Shown here in pieces: positions 1 to 6,437 of a DNA stretch of 8,738 nucleotides. A program made the translations under genes and the position numbers. The notes below the pieces were generated by a model. The model saw only the letters and a list, made by a program, of their open reading frames with translations, was not told the DNA's origin and searched no databases. The stretch comes from Synergistales bacterium (GTDB lineage Bacteria; Synergistota; Synergistia; Synergistales; Aminobacteriaceae). The stretch lies in assembly GCA_025997935.1 (NCBI GenBank), contig BNVG01000084.1, positions 1 to 8,738 on the forward strand. Direction: 5' to 3'. The number at the start of each line of letters is the position of its first letter. The stretch's first letter is position 1.

Positions 1-119
1 AGCTCTCCGTCGCGTCCCTTTTGCGTCAAATCGACGCCAAGCTGGTCGAGCGTAGGGGTCTTTGCCTTTCCCTTCTTCTTGAGGCGGTCGATAAGCGGCT
101 CGGCGCCCGGTTTGGACAC
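1..119 (-). pseudogene. clpC: Inverted ClpC fragment (linker before AAA+ domain 1), runs off left edge
   Basis: Read on the minus strand from 119 down to 1, an open frame gives VSKPGAEPL, then a Lys-rich stretch, then KTPTLDQLGVDLTQKGRDGEL. The last part matches the start of the first AAA+ region in ClpC proteins, where (N)TPTLD-x-L-x-x-DLT is followed by LDPVIGR, so the gene would continue beyond base 1 to the left. This is the same protein family as the plus-strand fragment that starts at about 123, but from some 400 residues earlier and in the opposite orientation. That arrangement is expected if the middle of clpC is inverted. No start codon for it is visible. Recognition rests on a short but characteristic stretch; a distinct second clp gene is unlikely given the abutting fragments. 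Confidence 0.75.
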
Positions 120-875
120 CCCGGCTCTGAAGACGCTATGATACGCATAGATATGAGCGAGTTTATGGAAAAACATGAGGCGTCCAAACTTCTTGGCGCC
201 CCCCCCGGTTACATTGGGCACGAAAACGGCGGAAAGCTCACGGAGCTGGTTCGCCGCCGCCCATATTCCGTCATTCTCTTTGACGAGATAGAAAAAGCTC
301 ATCCAGAGATTTTCAACGTGTTGCTTCAAATTTTAGAGGACGGAGTTTTGACGGACGGACGCGGTCGCAGAGTGGACTTTCGCAACACAGTAGTCATTAT
401 GACCAGCAACGTCGGCGCTAAAGAGGCCGCCAAGGGAAGCGTCCTCGGCTTTGGCTTGGGGTCGGGCGAGTCCGTTGACTGGGACCGCATGAAAAAGACA
501 ATTCTGGACGAGGCCGACAAGCTGTTCCGCCCGGAGTTTTTGAATCGTATAGACGATATGGTGGTGTTCCGCCCGTTGTCACGCGAGGATCTTTTGCGTA
601 TAGTCGAGATAATGCTGTCGGATATGCGCGTAAGGCTGTCGGAACGGGGCATAGAGATAGGGGTGGAGACCGAGGCCAAGGAGATGATTTTGGACAAGGC
701 GTTTTTGCCAAAGTACGGCGCCCGTCCCTTGCGCCGCGCCATTCAGTCTATGGTGGAGGATAAGCTGGCGGATTCCGTCCTGGCCGGGCAGATAGCTAAT
801 GGAGCGGTCGTGAAAGTCGGCGTTTTCGACGGCGAAATAGCGATAGAGCCGGGACTGCCTCAACCCGCGCTTTAG
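21..875 (+). CDS. clpC: ClpC-type AAA+ unfoldase, C-terminal D2 fragment (rearranged 5' end)
   Basis: This is the ATPase chaperone that unfolds proteins and feeds them to the ClpP protease. The genuine homology begins at about 111–123 with GSEDAMIRIDMSEF; codons before that are antisense to an inverted clpC piece, and the frame is open to the left edge, so base 21 (TTG) is not a real start. Visible D2 features are the EKHEASKLLGAPPGYIGHE pore-loop region, Walker B VILFDEIEKAHP, sensor 1 IMTSNVGA, the arginine-finger segment FRPEFLNRIDD and the sensor 2 motif YGARPLRRAIQ. The Walker A motif GPTGVGKT that should lie directly upstream is missing because of the junction. MTSNVGA and the GHENGGKLTE segment favour ClpC over ClpB. 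The next gene starts 28 bases downstream, suggesting a shared transcript. As assembled the gene would be non-functional. Confidence 0.9.
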   Translation: MRQIDAKLVERRGLCLSLLLEAVDKRLGARFGHPGSEDAMIRIDMSEFMEKHEASKLLGAPPGYIGHENGGKLTELVRRRPYSVILFDEIEKAHPEIFNVLLQILEDGVLTDGRGRRVDFRNTVVIMTSNVGAKEAAKGSVLGFGLGSGESVDWDRMKKTILDEADKLFRPEFLNRIDDMVVFRPLSREDLLRIVEIMLSDMRVRLSERGIEIGVETEAKEMILDKAFLPKYGARPLRRAIQSMVEDKLADSVLAGQIANGAVVKVGVFDGEIAIEPGLPQPAL

Positions 876-902
876 GCGTTTATATTCTGAAGGGAGTACG
901 AA

Positions 903-1934
903 ATGAAACCGGTTATAGGAATTACCATAGGCGACCCGTCTGGCGTCGGCCCCGAAATAGCGGTGAAGGCGCTGAAACATGAGGATATTTACAAAAAATG
1001 CCTTCCGGTTGTGATAGGCGACTACGAAGCTATTCGCGAGGCGAACGAATTTTCAAAGACGGCTCTTACGCTTAGAGAAATTTCCTCTCCGCAAGAAGCC
1101 AAGGGTGAGTTCGGCACGCTTGATTACATCAACCTCGGGTATCTGACGCCGGGCAGTTTTGAATATAAAAAAGTTCAGCGTCTGACGGGAGAGGCGTCTT
1201 TTCAGTATGTTGTAAAAGGCATAGACCTCGCTATGAAGAAAGAGCTTAACGCCGTCGTTACCGGCCCGATAAACAAAGAGGCCATAAACCTCGCGGGACA
1301 CCATTACAGCGGACACACCGAAATATTCGCCGATTACACGCACACCAAGGATTACGCCATGCTCCTCTCGGGCGGGGCCATAAAGGTCATACACGTGACG
1401 ACCCATTGCTCCATGAGAGACGCCTGCGACAAAATCAAAAGGGAGCGAGTGCTCTCCGTGATAAAGCTGGCTCACGAGGGGCTTTTGCTCATGGATTACA
1501 AAAACCCCAAAATAGGCGTAGCCGGCCTTAACGCTCACGCGTCGGAAAACGGCCTCTTCGGTTGGGAGGAGGAGCGCGAAATATCGCCGGCGATAGAGGA
1601 CGCCAAGGCGCTCGGCATAAACGTGGAAGGCCCCGTGCCGCCTGATACGGTCTTTGTTAAATGCACAGCCGGACAGTATGACGTTGTGGTGGCGATGTAT
1701 CACGATCAGGGGCACATCCCTCTGAAACTCGCCGGTTTCAAGTTGGATATAGCCACAAATCGCTATTCCTCCATGAGCGGAGTAAACTTGACCATAGGGC
1801 TACCTATAATCCGTACGTCTGTGGATCACGGGACGGCTTTCGGAAAAGCCGGCGAGGGCCGGGCGAACGAGGAAAGTCTCGTGGACGCCATAGATGTGGC
1901 GATAGTCATGGCGAAGAACAAGTTCGGCCTGTAA
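903..1934 (+). CDS. pdxA: PdxA-family 4-phosphate dehydrogenase (PdxA or PdxA2 type)
   Basis: A 343-residue metal-dependent NAD(P) oxidoreductase of the PdxA family, near the usual length. Family hallmarks seen are GDPSGVGPEI near the N-terminus, VTGPINKEAI, SGHTEIF (His138), TTHCSMRD (His168), GLNAHASE (His212), AMYHDQG (His267) and GLPIIRTSVDHGTAF. His168, His212 and His267 align with the three metal ligands known in E. coli PdxA. Classical PdxA oxidises 4-hydroxythreonine-4-phosphate in vitamin B6 synthesis. However, the segment YHDQGHIPLK and the roughly ten-residue longer loop before GVNLTIGLP resemble PdxA2 proteins, which act on D-threonate or D-erythronate 4-phosphate. No pdxJ or sugar-acid kinase is nearby to settle it. 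The start is well supported: AAGGGAG lies 6 bases before the ATG. Confidence 0.93.
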   Translation: MKPVIGITIGDPSGVGPEIAVKALKHEDIYKKCLPVVIGDYEAIREANEFSKTALTLREISSPQEAKGEFGTLDYINLGYLTPGSFEYKKVQRLTGEASFQYVVKGIDLAMKKELNAVVTGPINKEAINLAGHHYSGHTEIFADYTHTKDYAMLLSGGAIKVIHVTTHCSMRDACDKIKRERVLSVIKLAHEGLLLMDYKNPKIGVAGLNAHASENGLFGWEEEREISPAIEDAKALGINVEGPVPPDTVFVKCTAGQYDVVVAMYHDQGHIPLKLAGFKLDIATNRYSSMSGVNLTIGLPIIRTSVDHGTAFGKAGEGRANEESLVDAIDVAIVMAKNKFGL

Positions 1935-1948
1935 AGCCAAAATGAATA

Positions 1949-1977
1949 CGCCGCCGACCATAATAGGGTCGGCGGCG
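1949..1977. terminator. GC-rich hairpin after pdxA, no clear U-tract
   Basis: CGCCGCCGACC (1949–1959) pairs perfectly with GGTCGGCGGCG (1967–1977) around a 7-base loop, only 15 bases after the pdxA stop. No T-run follows on the plus strand. On the minus strand the exit side reads TATTCATTTT, which is mildly U-rich. It may be a weak or factor-dependent terminator or an mRNA 3'-end stabilising stem for the clpC–pdxA transcript. The stem itself is certain; its role is inferred. Confidence 0.5.
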
Positions 1978-2033
1978 CGGCGTGAGCGATGGCGAAAGCG
2001 GGCTGGGGGGCTATCCCTTAACCCCAATTAAAA

Positions 2034-2189
2034 TTGTACCACACTGTCGAAAAGCAAACGCCTAACGGCGAATACCATAGGCTGAAAGATGAAATCCACG
2101 AGGTTGAGGTTATCCGCAAGTATGCCGAGCAGTTACAAAAGACAATTACTCCGCCGCAGAGGACAAAGAGGCGGGAATCGGAATTGTAA
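2034..2189 (+). pseudogene. Orphan 51-codon frame, possible remnant of a lost gene
   Basis: A frame opens after a TAA at 2019–2021 and runs to a TAA at 2187–2189. It reads approximately LYHTVEKQTPNGEYHRLKDE and then a charged, helix-like segment ending in a basic tail (KRRESEL). It has no ATG, and TTG at 2034 is the only plausible start; I see no convincing ribosome binding site in front of it. The composition (alternating Lys, Glu, Arg, Tyr) looks like genuine protein, resembling the C-terminal tail of a larger protein, and it ends just before a strong terminator. I cannot assign a family. It could be a decayed gene or mobile-element remnant, a real small protein, or chance. Confidence 0.35.
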
Positions 2190-2192
2190 ATT

Positions 2193-2233
2193 GGTAAAAA
2201 CGGGCAGGGTGATTCTCCCTGCCCGTTTTTACC
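2193..2233. terminator. Strong intrinsic, bidirectional terminator
   Basis: A perfect 17-bp inverted repeat, GGTAAAAACGGGCAGGG and its exact complement, encloses a 7-base loop. The GC-rich inner stem is flanked by five A on the left and five T on the right, so transcripts from either strand would end with a GC hairpin and a U-tract. It ends the clpC–pdxA side and insulates the downstream run that begins near 2330. Confidence 0.88.
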
Positions 2234-2329
2234 TTATAGCTTGAGAATTTTATGAAGCGGCCGTGGATATTGACAGCTCCGGCTTGTGCTGGCCCCCAAG
2301 CAGTGATAACATAGACGGATGAATTATTT

Positions 2330-3514
2330 TTGCGGGGGCGAGAAAATTTGGGCGGGGAAATTTTATCGAAACAAAAGCGGCTCGAAAACGAAAAAAATAA
2401 TCCGTGGATGAAAGGCTGGCGTCAGATGACGAAGCTCGGCTATCGGCCCGAGGATTTTTTTGTCTGCGCGTCCGCCCGGAATCTTGTCCTGTCTCCTTCC
2501 GTCATATCGAACGAGGCCGCTATGTCCGTTTTGGGAGGGTTGCCGCGTTTGAACGACCCCTCGATTAAACCGGATTTTTTTGTGACGCTTACCGACTCTG
2601 ACGCCGCGTCAATGCGCGCCGTGACATCGGACGAGACGGAGGTTCTTTCGGTCGACGACTTAATCAACTTAGCTCAGCTCAAATTTGCTTGTCATCAGTA
2701 TTCAGAGCAGCTGAAAGGTTATGGCGTAAAGATAGTCCTGCTCCTTTGGGCGGGAGTTACGGAGTTTGGGATAGAAGAATGGAATGATGAATATAAAGAC
2801 AGGGGCTTTATGAGAGAGGTTCACAGGAAAAACCCACCGTATTTCTCTGAGCTTTACGACGATATAGATGAGTATTCCGATGCGTATATAGACGAGCTTT
2901 TCAGGGAAATCCCCGTTTTTGAGGACGGGGGGATGATTAAGTTCTCGGACTCCTACGGAGAATTTTTGAACGTCATAGGCGGAGACCGACTGACCCCCGA
3001 CACGCCGCCGGAATACGCGCATACTATACATATCTTTGGCGGTTGCTGGGGTTTCGGCTACGGAGCCGATGACAGAAACACTATGGCCGCGACGCTACAA
3101 AGACATGTCAACGAGGCCTCCGGCGGCCTGGAAAACGCGAAGTGGCAGGTGTCTAATCACGGAGTGTATTTTCATAACATAGTAGGCGGGCTTTTGGCCT
3201 ATCAGCTCGGCGAACAGGTGCTTTTGCGCGTAAAAGAAGGGGATATACTCCCCGGCGACGTGGTCGTCGACGTTCTGCACTGCCGCTATCACCAAGCGCC
3301 ATCTAAAAACCAAAAAAAGGCCGCCGCCTGGATTCGCGCGTTCACTAAGGGTGATTTGGGTATTGATACCATTGACCTTTACGAGACGCTCCGCTTCGCT
3401 CAGGCGAGCTCAAAGACTTATGTAGATCGGCACCACGTGAACCATAAAGGGCAAAGAGCTGTTGCCGACAAGCTCTTTGACGAATATATAAGGGAGGTTG
3501 TTGGCACGGATTAA
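2330..3514 (+). CDS. SGNH-hydrolase-like protein with Cys at the nucleophile position
   Basis: A protein of up to 394 residues whose C-terminal half looks like an SGNH/GDSL hydrolase. Block I is IHIFGGCWGFGYGADDRNT, where family members usually have GDS followed by a similar GYG-x-DD-x-x-T, so Gly replaces Asp and Cys239 replaces the catalytic Ser. Block V is present as VDRHHVNHKGQRAVADKL, keeping Asp366 and His369 of the D-x-x-H pair. A clear G-x-N-D block III is not visible. The N-terminal half (SARNLVLSP, then PDFFVTLTDSD) is of unknown type. There is no signal peptide or membrane segment, so it should be cytoplasmic. The start is unsettled: TTG 2330 is the longest, TTG 2348 and ATG 2408 are alternatives, none with a strong ribosome site. 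It nearly touches the CitC-like gene, implying joint function. It may be a thiol-based hydrolase or acyltransferase, or a non-catalytic binding protein. Confidence 0.72.
   Translation: MRGRENLGGEILSKQKRLENEKNNPWMKGWRQMTKLGYRPEDFFVCASARNLVLSPSVISNEAAMSVLGGLPRLNDPSIKPDFFVTLTDSDAASMRAVTSDETEVLSVDDLINLAQLKFACHQYSEQLKGYGVKIVLLLWAGVTEFGIEEWNDEYKDRGFMREVHRKNPPYFSELYDDIDEYSDAYIDELFREIPVFEDGGMIKFSDSYGEFLNVIGGDRLTPDTPPEYAHTIHIFGGCWGFGYGADDRNTMAATLQRHVNEASGGLENAKWQVSNHGVYFHNIVGGLLAYQLGEQVLLRVKEGDILPGDVVVDVLHCRYHQAPSKNQKKAAAWIRAFTKGDLGIDTIDLYETLRFAQASSKTYVDRHHVNHKGQRAVADKLFDEYIREVVGTD
3491..3497 (+). promoter_or_regulatory. Shine-Dalgarno-like AGGGAGG inside the end of the SGNH-like gene
   Basis: This is the best ribosome-site sequence at this boundary. 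It lies only 3 bases before TTG 3501 and 33 bases before ATG 3531 of the CitC-like gene. It could serve a TTG start at 3501, making the two genes overlap and translationally coupled; otherwise GGAA at 3521–3524 serves ATG 3531. Confidence 0.35.
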
Positions 3515-3530
3515 CGTGCCGGAAATTGCT

Positions 3531-4184
3531 ATGGCTGAAACCAATATCAATAAGGAATTTGATGATTATCGTGTTCTTCTCGCTCAGGAAAAAGAGAAGC
3601 ACTCAGGTGCCGTTACGGTTGGCTCGATAGCCCTGAACGCCGACCCGTTCACCGTGGGGCATCGTTTTATCGTGGAGAAGGCGGCGGGCGAGTCTGACGC
3701 GCTTTACGTTTTTGTAGTAGAGGGTGAGAAGCCGCTTCTGCCGTGGGATGAGAGGGTTGAGCTTGCCGCTAAGGCCCTTGGCGACCTGAAGAACGTCACC
3801 GTCCTGAAGAGCGGCAGGTTTGTCGCCCCGACCCTCAGGGCGCCGGGGTATTTTGACGAGACGGCCGCGGCGGAAGTCGCCATAGATACATGCCTCGACG
3901 TCCGCCTGTTTGTGAAGCACATCATCCCCACGCTTGGCGTAAACGCCCGTTTTGTCGGCACGGAGCCGGCGAGCCCTATTCTTACTCAGTACAACAGGGC
4001 TATGAAGGCGATATTGACGCGAAACAACGTCAAGTTTGTGGAGCACGAGCGTTTTGCTCATAACGGAAAGCCCGTCAGCGCTACCGTAGTGAGGGATTTA
4101 ATTAAAGCCAAAAACAGCGCTGAGATAAAAGAGCTTGTGCCCGAGACTGTTTACGCTTATCTGACACAAAAATTCGGCCTGTAG
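3531..4184 (+). CDS. CitC-like nucleotidyltransferase (citrate lyase ligase C-terminal domain)
   Basis: A 217-residue protein matching the C-terminal nucleotidyltransferase domain of [citrate (pro-3S)-lyase] ligase. Motifs in order: VGSIALNADPFTVGHRFIV with the T-x-G-H nucleotide-binding signature (His44), FVGTEP (141–146) followed by LTQYNRAM, and VSATVVRDLI (Ser183, Arg188), equivalent to the ISxxRVR motif. CitC uses ATP and acetate to acetylate the citrate lyase prosthetic group. Here the N-terminal acetyltransferase-like domain of CitC is absent and no citDEFGX genes adjoin, so the substrate is unknown. It may adenylylate a carboxylate or phosphorylated metabolite handled by the SGNH-like partner. 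ATG 3531 (GGAA 6 bases upstream) is preferred; TTG 3498 or 3501 would lengthen it by up to 11 residues and overlap the previous gene. dtd follows after 20 bases. Confidence 0.82.
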   Translation: MAETNINKEFDDYRVLLAQEKEKHSGAVTVGSIALNADPFTVGHRFIVEKAAGESDALYVFVVEGEKPLLPWDERVELAAKALGDLKNVTVLKSGRFVAPTLRAPGYFDETAAAEVAIDTCLDVRLFVKHIIPTLGVNARFVGTEPASPILTQYNRAMKAILTRNNVKFVEHERFAHNGKPVSATVVRDLIKAKNSAEIKELVPETVYAYLTQKFGL

Positions 4185-4204
4185 CGCGCATAGCTAAAAA
4201 CTAA

Positions 4205-4678
4205 ATGCGGGCCGTCGTTCAAAGAGTTTCGCGTTCCCGAGTCAGCGTTCGGCAAGACGGCGCGTCGGAGGCTTCAGGTTTTGTCGAGGTCGGCAGGATA
4301 GGCGCGGGGCTTTGCGTGTTGCTCGGCATCGGCGCGGGGGATACGGAGCGCGACGCCGAGTGGCTGGCGGACAAGATAGTCAACCTCAGAATTTTCGAGG
4401 ACGAGGCCGGCAAGATGAACCTCTCTCTTTTGGACAAAGGAGGCGGCGTTCTTGTCGTCTCGCAGTTTACGCTTTACGGCGATTGCCGGAAAGGCAGACG
4501 GCCGTCTTTTGTGGGCGCGGCTTCGGCGGACGAGGGCAAGCGCCTTTATGAGTATTTTGTGGAGCGCGTGAAGTCTTTTGGGGTCGAGACGGCTTGCGGC
4601 GTTTTTCAGACGCATATGTTGGTGGAGATAGACAACGACGGGCCTGTGACTTTAATTTTAGACACTTCTGATAAATAA
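4205..4678 (+). CDS. dtd: D-aminoacyl-tRNA deacylase
   Basis: This homodimeric cytoplasmic proofreading enzyme removes D-amino acids (and glycine mis-attached to tRNA-Ala) from tRNA. The 157-residue protein shows both signature motifs: SQFTLYGD, with Thr89 corresponding to the conserved Thr of the family, and NDGPVT with the Gly146–Pro147 pair that forms the cross-subunit chirality-checking site. The N-terminus [15 protein letters not shown] is canonical and fixes the start, although no recognisable ribosome site precedes it. It is about ten residues longer than E. coli Dtd owing to an insert near residues 16–26 ([11 protein letters not shown]). Its position 20 bases after the CitC-like gene suggests readthrough or coupled translation. 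Confidence 0.97.
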   Translation: MRAVVQRVSRSRVSVRQDGASEASGFVEVGRIGAGLCVLLGIGAGDTERDAEWLADKIVNLRIFEDEAGKMNLSLLDKGGGVLVVSQFTLYGDCRKGRRPSFVGAASADEGKRLYEYFVERVKSFGVETACGVFQTHMLVEIDNDGPVTLILDTSDK

Positions 4679-4702
4679 ACAGATGAAGGATGGCAAAGGG
4701 CA

Positions 4703-5338
4703 ATGAATTACAAACGCTTTCCGCTTGGTGGGCTTTGGACTAACGGGTATCTTTTTTACGATGACAGCGGGGACGCTTTTTTTGTTGACCCGGGCGGCGA
4801 CGCGCAAGAGGTGTTCGAGTTCGCGAAGCTGAATAAAATGAAAATAAAGGCTGTTTTATTGACGCATGGACACTTAGACCACCTCGCGGGGATAGAGGAT
4901 TTTATTCCTTTGGTCGGCGACGCTATCTATATCAGCGGCCCAGATTCTCCGTTGTTGAAGCAGCCGCCCGAGGAAATGCAGAGGGCTTTGGGTATGACCT
5001 CTCGCGGCGCTGAGAAATTCAGAACGGTAGCGGACGGGGACGTTTTAACGGGATTTGCCGGAGGCTTTGAGGTGAAAGTAGTCGCCACGCCGGGGCATAC
5101 GCAGGGGAGCGTTTGCTATCTCATTAAATCAGGAGACGAGCAAATATTGGCGTCGGGGGACACTCTTTTCGCGCAAAGCGTCGGAAGAACCGATTTACCG
5201 GGAGGGGACGAGAGACAGCTCATGGAGTCCATAATTAAGCTGTCGGAGATGCCGGACGATTTGGAAGTTCTCCCGGGGCACGGCCCTACTACCAACATAG
5301 GGCGCGAGCGGAGAAGCAACCCCTTCTGGCCCAGATGA
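4703..5338 (+). CDS. Metallo-beta-lactamase fold hydrolase, glyoxalase II-like (YcbL type)
   Basis: A 211-residue soluble metal hydrolase. Ligands visible are THGHLDH (His55, His57, Asp59, His60), TPGHTQGS (His132), SGDTLF (Asp153, bridging the metals) and LPGHGP (His193), a full binuclear set. The segment VGRTDLPGGD is typical of short glyoxalase-II-like proteins such as YcbL. These lack the long C-terminal glutathione-binding domain, and the length fits that group. Family members hydrolyse thioesters such as S-lactoylglutathione, but the true substrate cannot be read from the sequence. AAGGGC ahead of the ATG gives a plausible ribosome site. It lies between dtd and mreB in the co-directional run, 24 bases after dtd. 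Confidence 0.93.
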   Translation: MNYKRFPLGGLWTNGYLFYDDSGDAFFVDPGGDAQEVFEFAKLNKMKIKAVLLTHGHLDHLAGIEDFIPLVGDAIYISGPDSPLLKQPPEEMQRALGMTSRGAEKFRTVADGDVLTGFAGGFEVKVVATPGHTQGSVCYLIKSGDEQILASGDTLFAQSVGRTDLPGGDERQLMESIIKLSEMPDDLEVLPGHGPTTNIGRERRSNPFWPR

Positions 5339-5372
5339 CAAAACAAAATATGCGAGCAGGTGAATAGAGGGG

Positions 5373-6428
5373 ATGTTCAAATACCTTTCGGGAATTTTAG
5401 GGCTTGACGTCGGCATAGACCTCGGAACGGCCAATATTGTCGTTTACGTGAAGGACGAGGGCATCGTAATCAGCGAGCCTTCCGCTGTGGCCGTCCGCAA
5501 ACTGCCGCGCGGAGGCGGAATGGAAATAATAGCCGTAGGGCGCGACGCCAAGGCGATGTCCGGCAAGACCCCGGACAGCGTGCAGGCGATATGGCCGCTA
5601 CAGGACGGCGTCATCGCCAACTTTGACATGACGGAGGAACTTATACGCCATTGTCTACGCAAGGCCAACGGCGGGCGTTCGTTTATGTCTCACCCGCGCG
5701 TCGTTATAGCGGTCCCGGCTGAGGTGACTGAAGTGGAGCGAAAGGCCGTCGTGGACGCCACTCTGGGGGCGGGAGCCAGCGAGGCTTACGTCGTCGACGA
5801 GCCTATATCGGCGGCGCTCGGCGTAGGGTTGCCCATAAGCGAGCCTCGGGGTTGCATGATAATAGACATAGGCGGCGGAACCAGTGAGGTATCCGTAATA
5901 TCCCTCGGCGGCATAGTGGTTACGAACTCGCTCCGCGCCGCCGGAAAAGACATGGATAACGCCATAATAGCCATGCTACGCCAGCGTTACGCGCTCTTCA
6001 TCGGAGAGACCACCGCCGAAGAGGTCAAGAACACCATAGGTTCCGCCCTGCCGCTTTCCCCTGAGCTTGAAATGTTAGTGAAGGGAAGGGATTTGACCGA
6101 CGGCTTGCCAAAAATAGACACGGTCTCGTCCGTTGAGGTAAGAGAGGCTTTAGACCCCATATTTTCACGCATAGAGGATATGATCAAGGTGGCGCTCGAG
6201 AAAACTCCGCCGGAGTTGGCCAAGGACATAGTTGACCAGGGAATAGTGCTTTCGGGCGGGGTGGCCCTGATGAGGGGCCTCGCGGAACGGTTGTCGTGCG
6301 CCAGCAATACGCCCGTCATAGTCGCCGAAAACCCCCTTTACTCGGTGGCCCTCGGAGTGGGGAAAATTTTGGATAACCTCACAGCCATGAAGCGGGTTCT
6401 GACTTCGGTGGAACGCGGGTCGCGGTAA
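5373..6428 (+). CDS. mreB: Rod-shape-determining actin homologue MreB
   Basis: A 351-residue bacterial actin that polymerises on the inner membrane face and directs lateral wall synthesis. It shows the actin-fold ATPase motifs in order: phosphate 1 GIDLGTAN (residues 14–21), the VVIAVPAEVTEVERKA stretch, phosphate 2 DIGGGTSEVSV beginning at Asp165, and the adenosine motif GIVLSGG (290–296). The N-terminus MFKYLSGILG is short and hydrophobic, suitable for membrane contact. Length is slightly above the common 330–347. The start is supported by AGGTGA at 5358–5363, 9 bases before the ATG. mreC follows after 9 bases. Its isoleucine codons are strongly AUA-biased (22 of 30 by hand count). Confidence 0.98.
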   Translation: MFKYLSGILGLDVGIDLGTANIVVYVKDEGIVISEPSAVAVRKLPRGGGMEIIAVGRDAKAMSGKTPDSVQAIWPLQDGVIANFDMTEELIRHCLRKANGGRSFMSHPRVVIAVPAEVTEVERKAVVDATLGAGASEAYVVDEPISAALGVGLPISEPRGCMIIDIGGGTSEVSVISLGGIVVTNSLRAAGKDMDNAIIAMLRQRYALFIGETTAEEVKNTIGSALPLSPELEMLVKGRDLTDGLPKIDTVSSVEVREALDPIFSRIEDMIKVALEKTPPELAKDIVDQGIVLSGGVALMRGLAERLSCASNTPVIVAENPLYSVALGVGKILDNLTAMKRVLTSVERGSR

Positions 6429-6437
6429 CAATTTGCC

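Noticed and set aside
21..122. N-terminal extension of the clpC frame as a novel domain
   Set aside because: Its codons are antisense to recognisable ClpC linker sequence, so the peptide is a by-product of the inverted join, not a domain.
1053..1715. Long minus-strand frame antisense to pdxA (220 codons)
   Set aside because: It is a shadow of the pdxA codons: the plus-strand frame carries every family motif, and the antisense protein shows no recognisable domain.
2270..2310. Perfect -35 box TTGACA at 2270–2275 and a GATAAC (2305–2310) as a promoter for the SGNH-like gene
   Set aside because: The spacing is 29 bases, far from the 16–18 expected, and no -10-like hexamer lies at the right distance. 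A promoter is likely somewhere in 2234–2330 but I cannot place it.
3603..4061. Minus-strand frame antisense to the CitC-like gene
   Set aside because: The plus-strand frame has conserved nucleotidyltransferase motifs; the antisense product is basic and low in any recognisable pattern.
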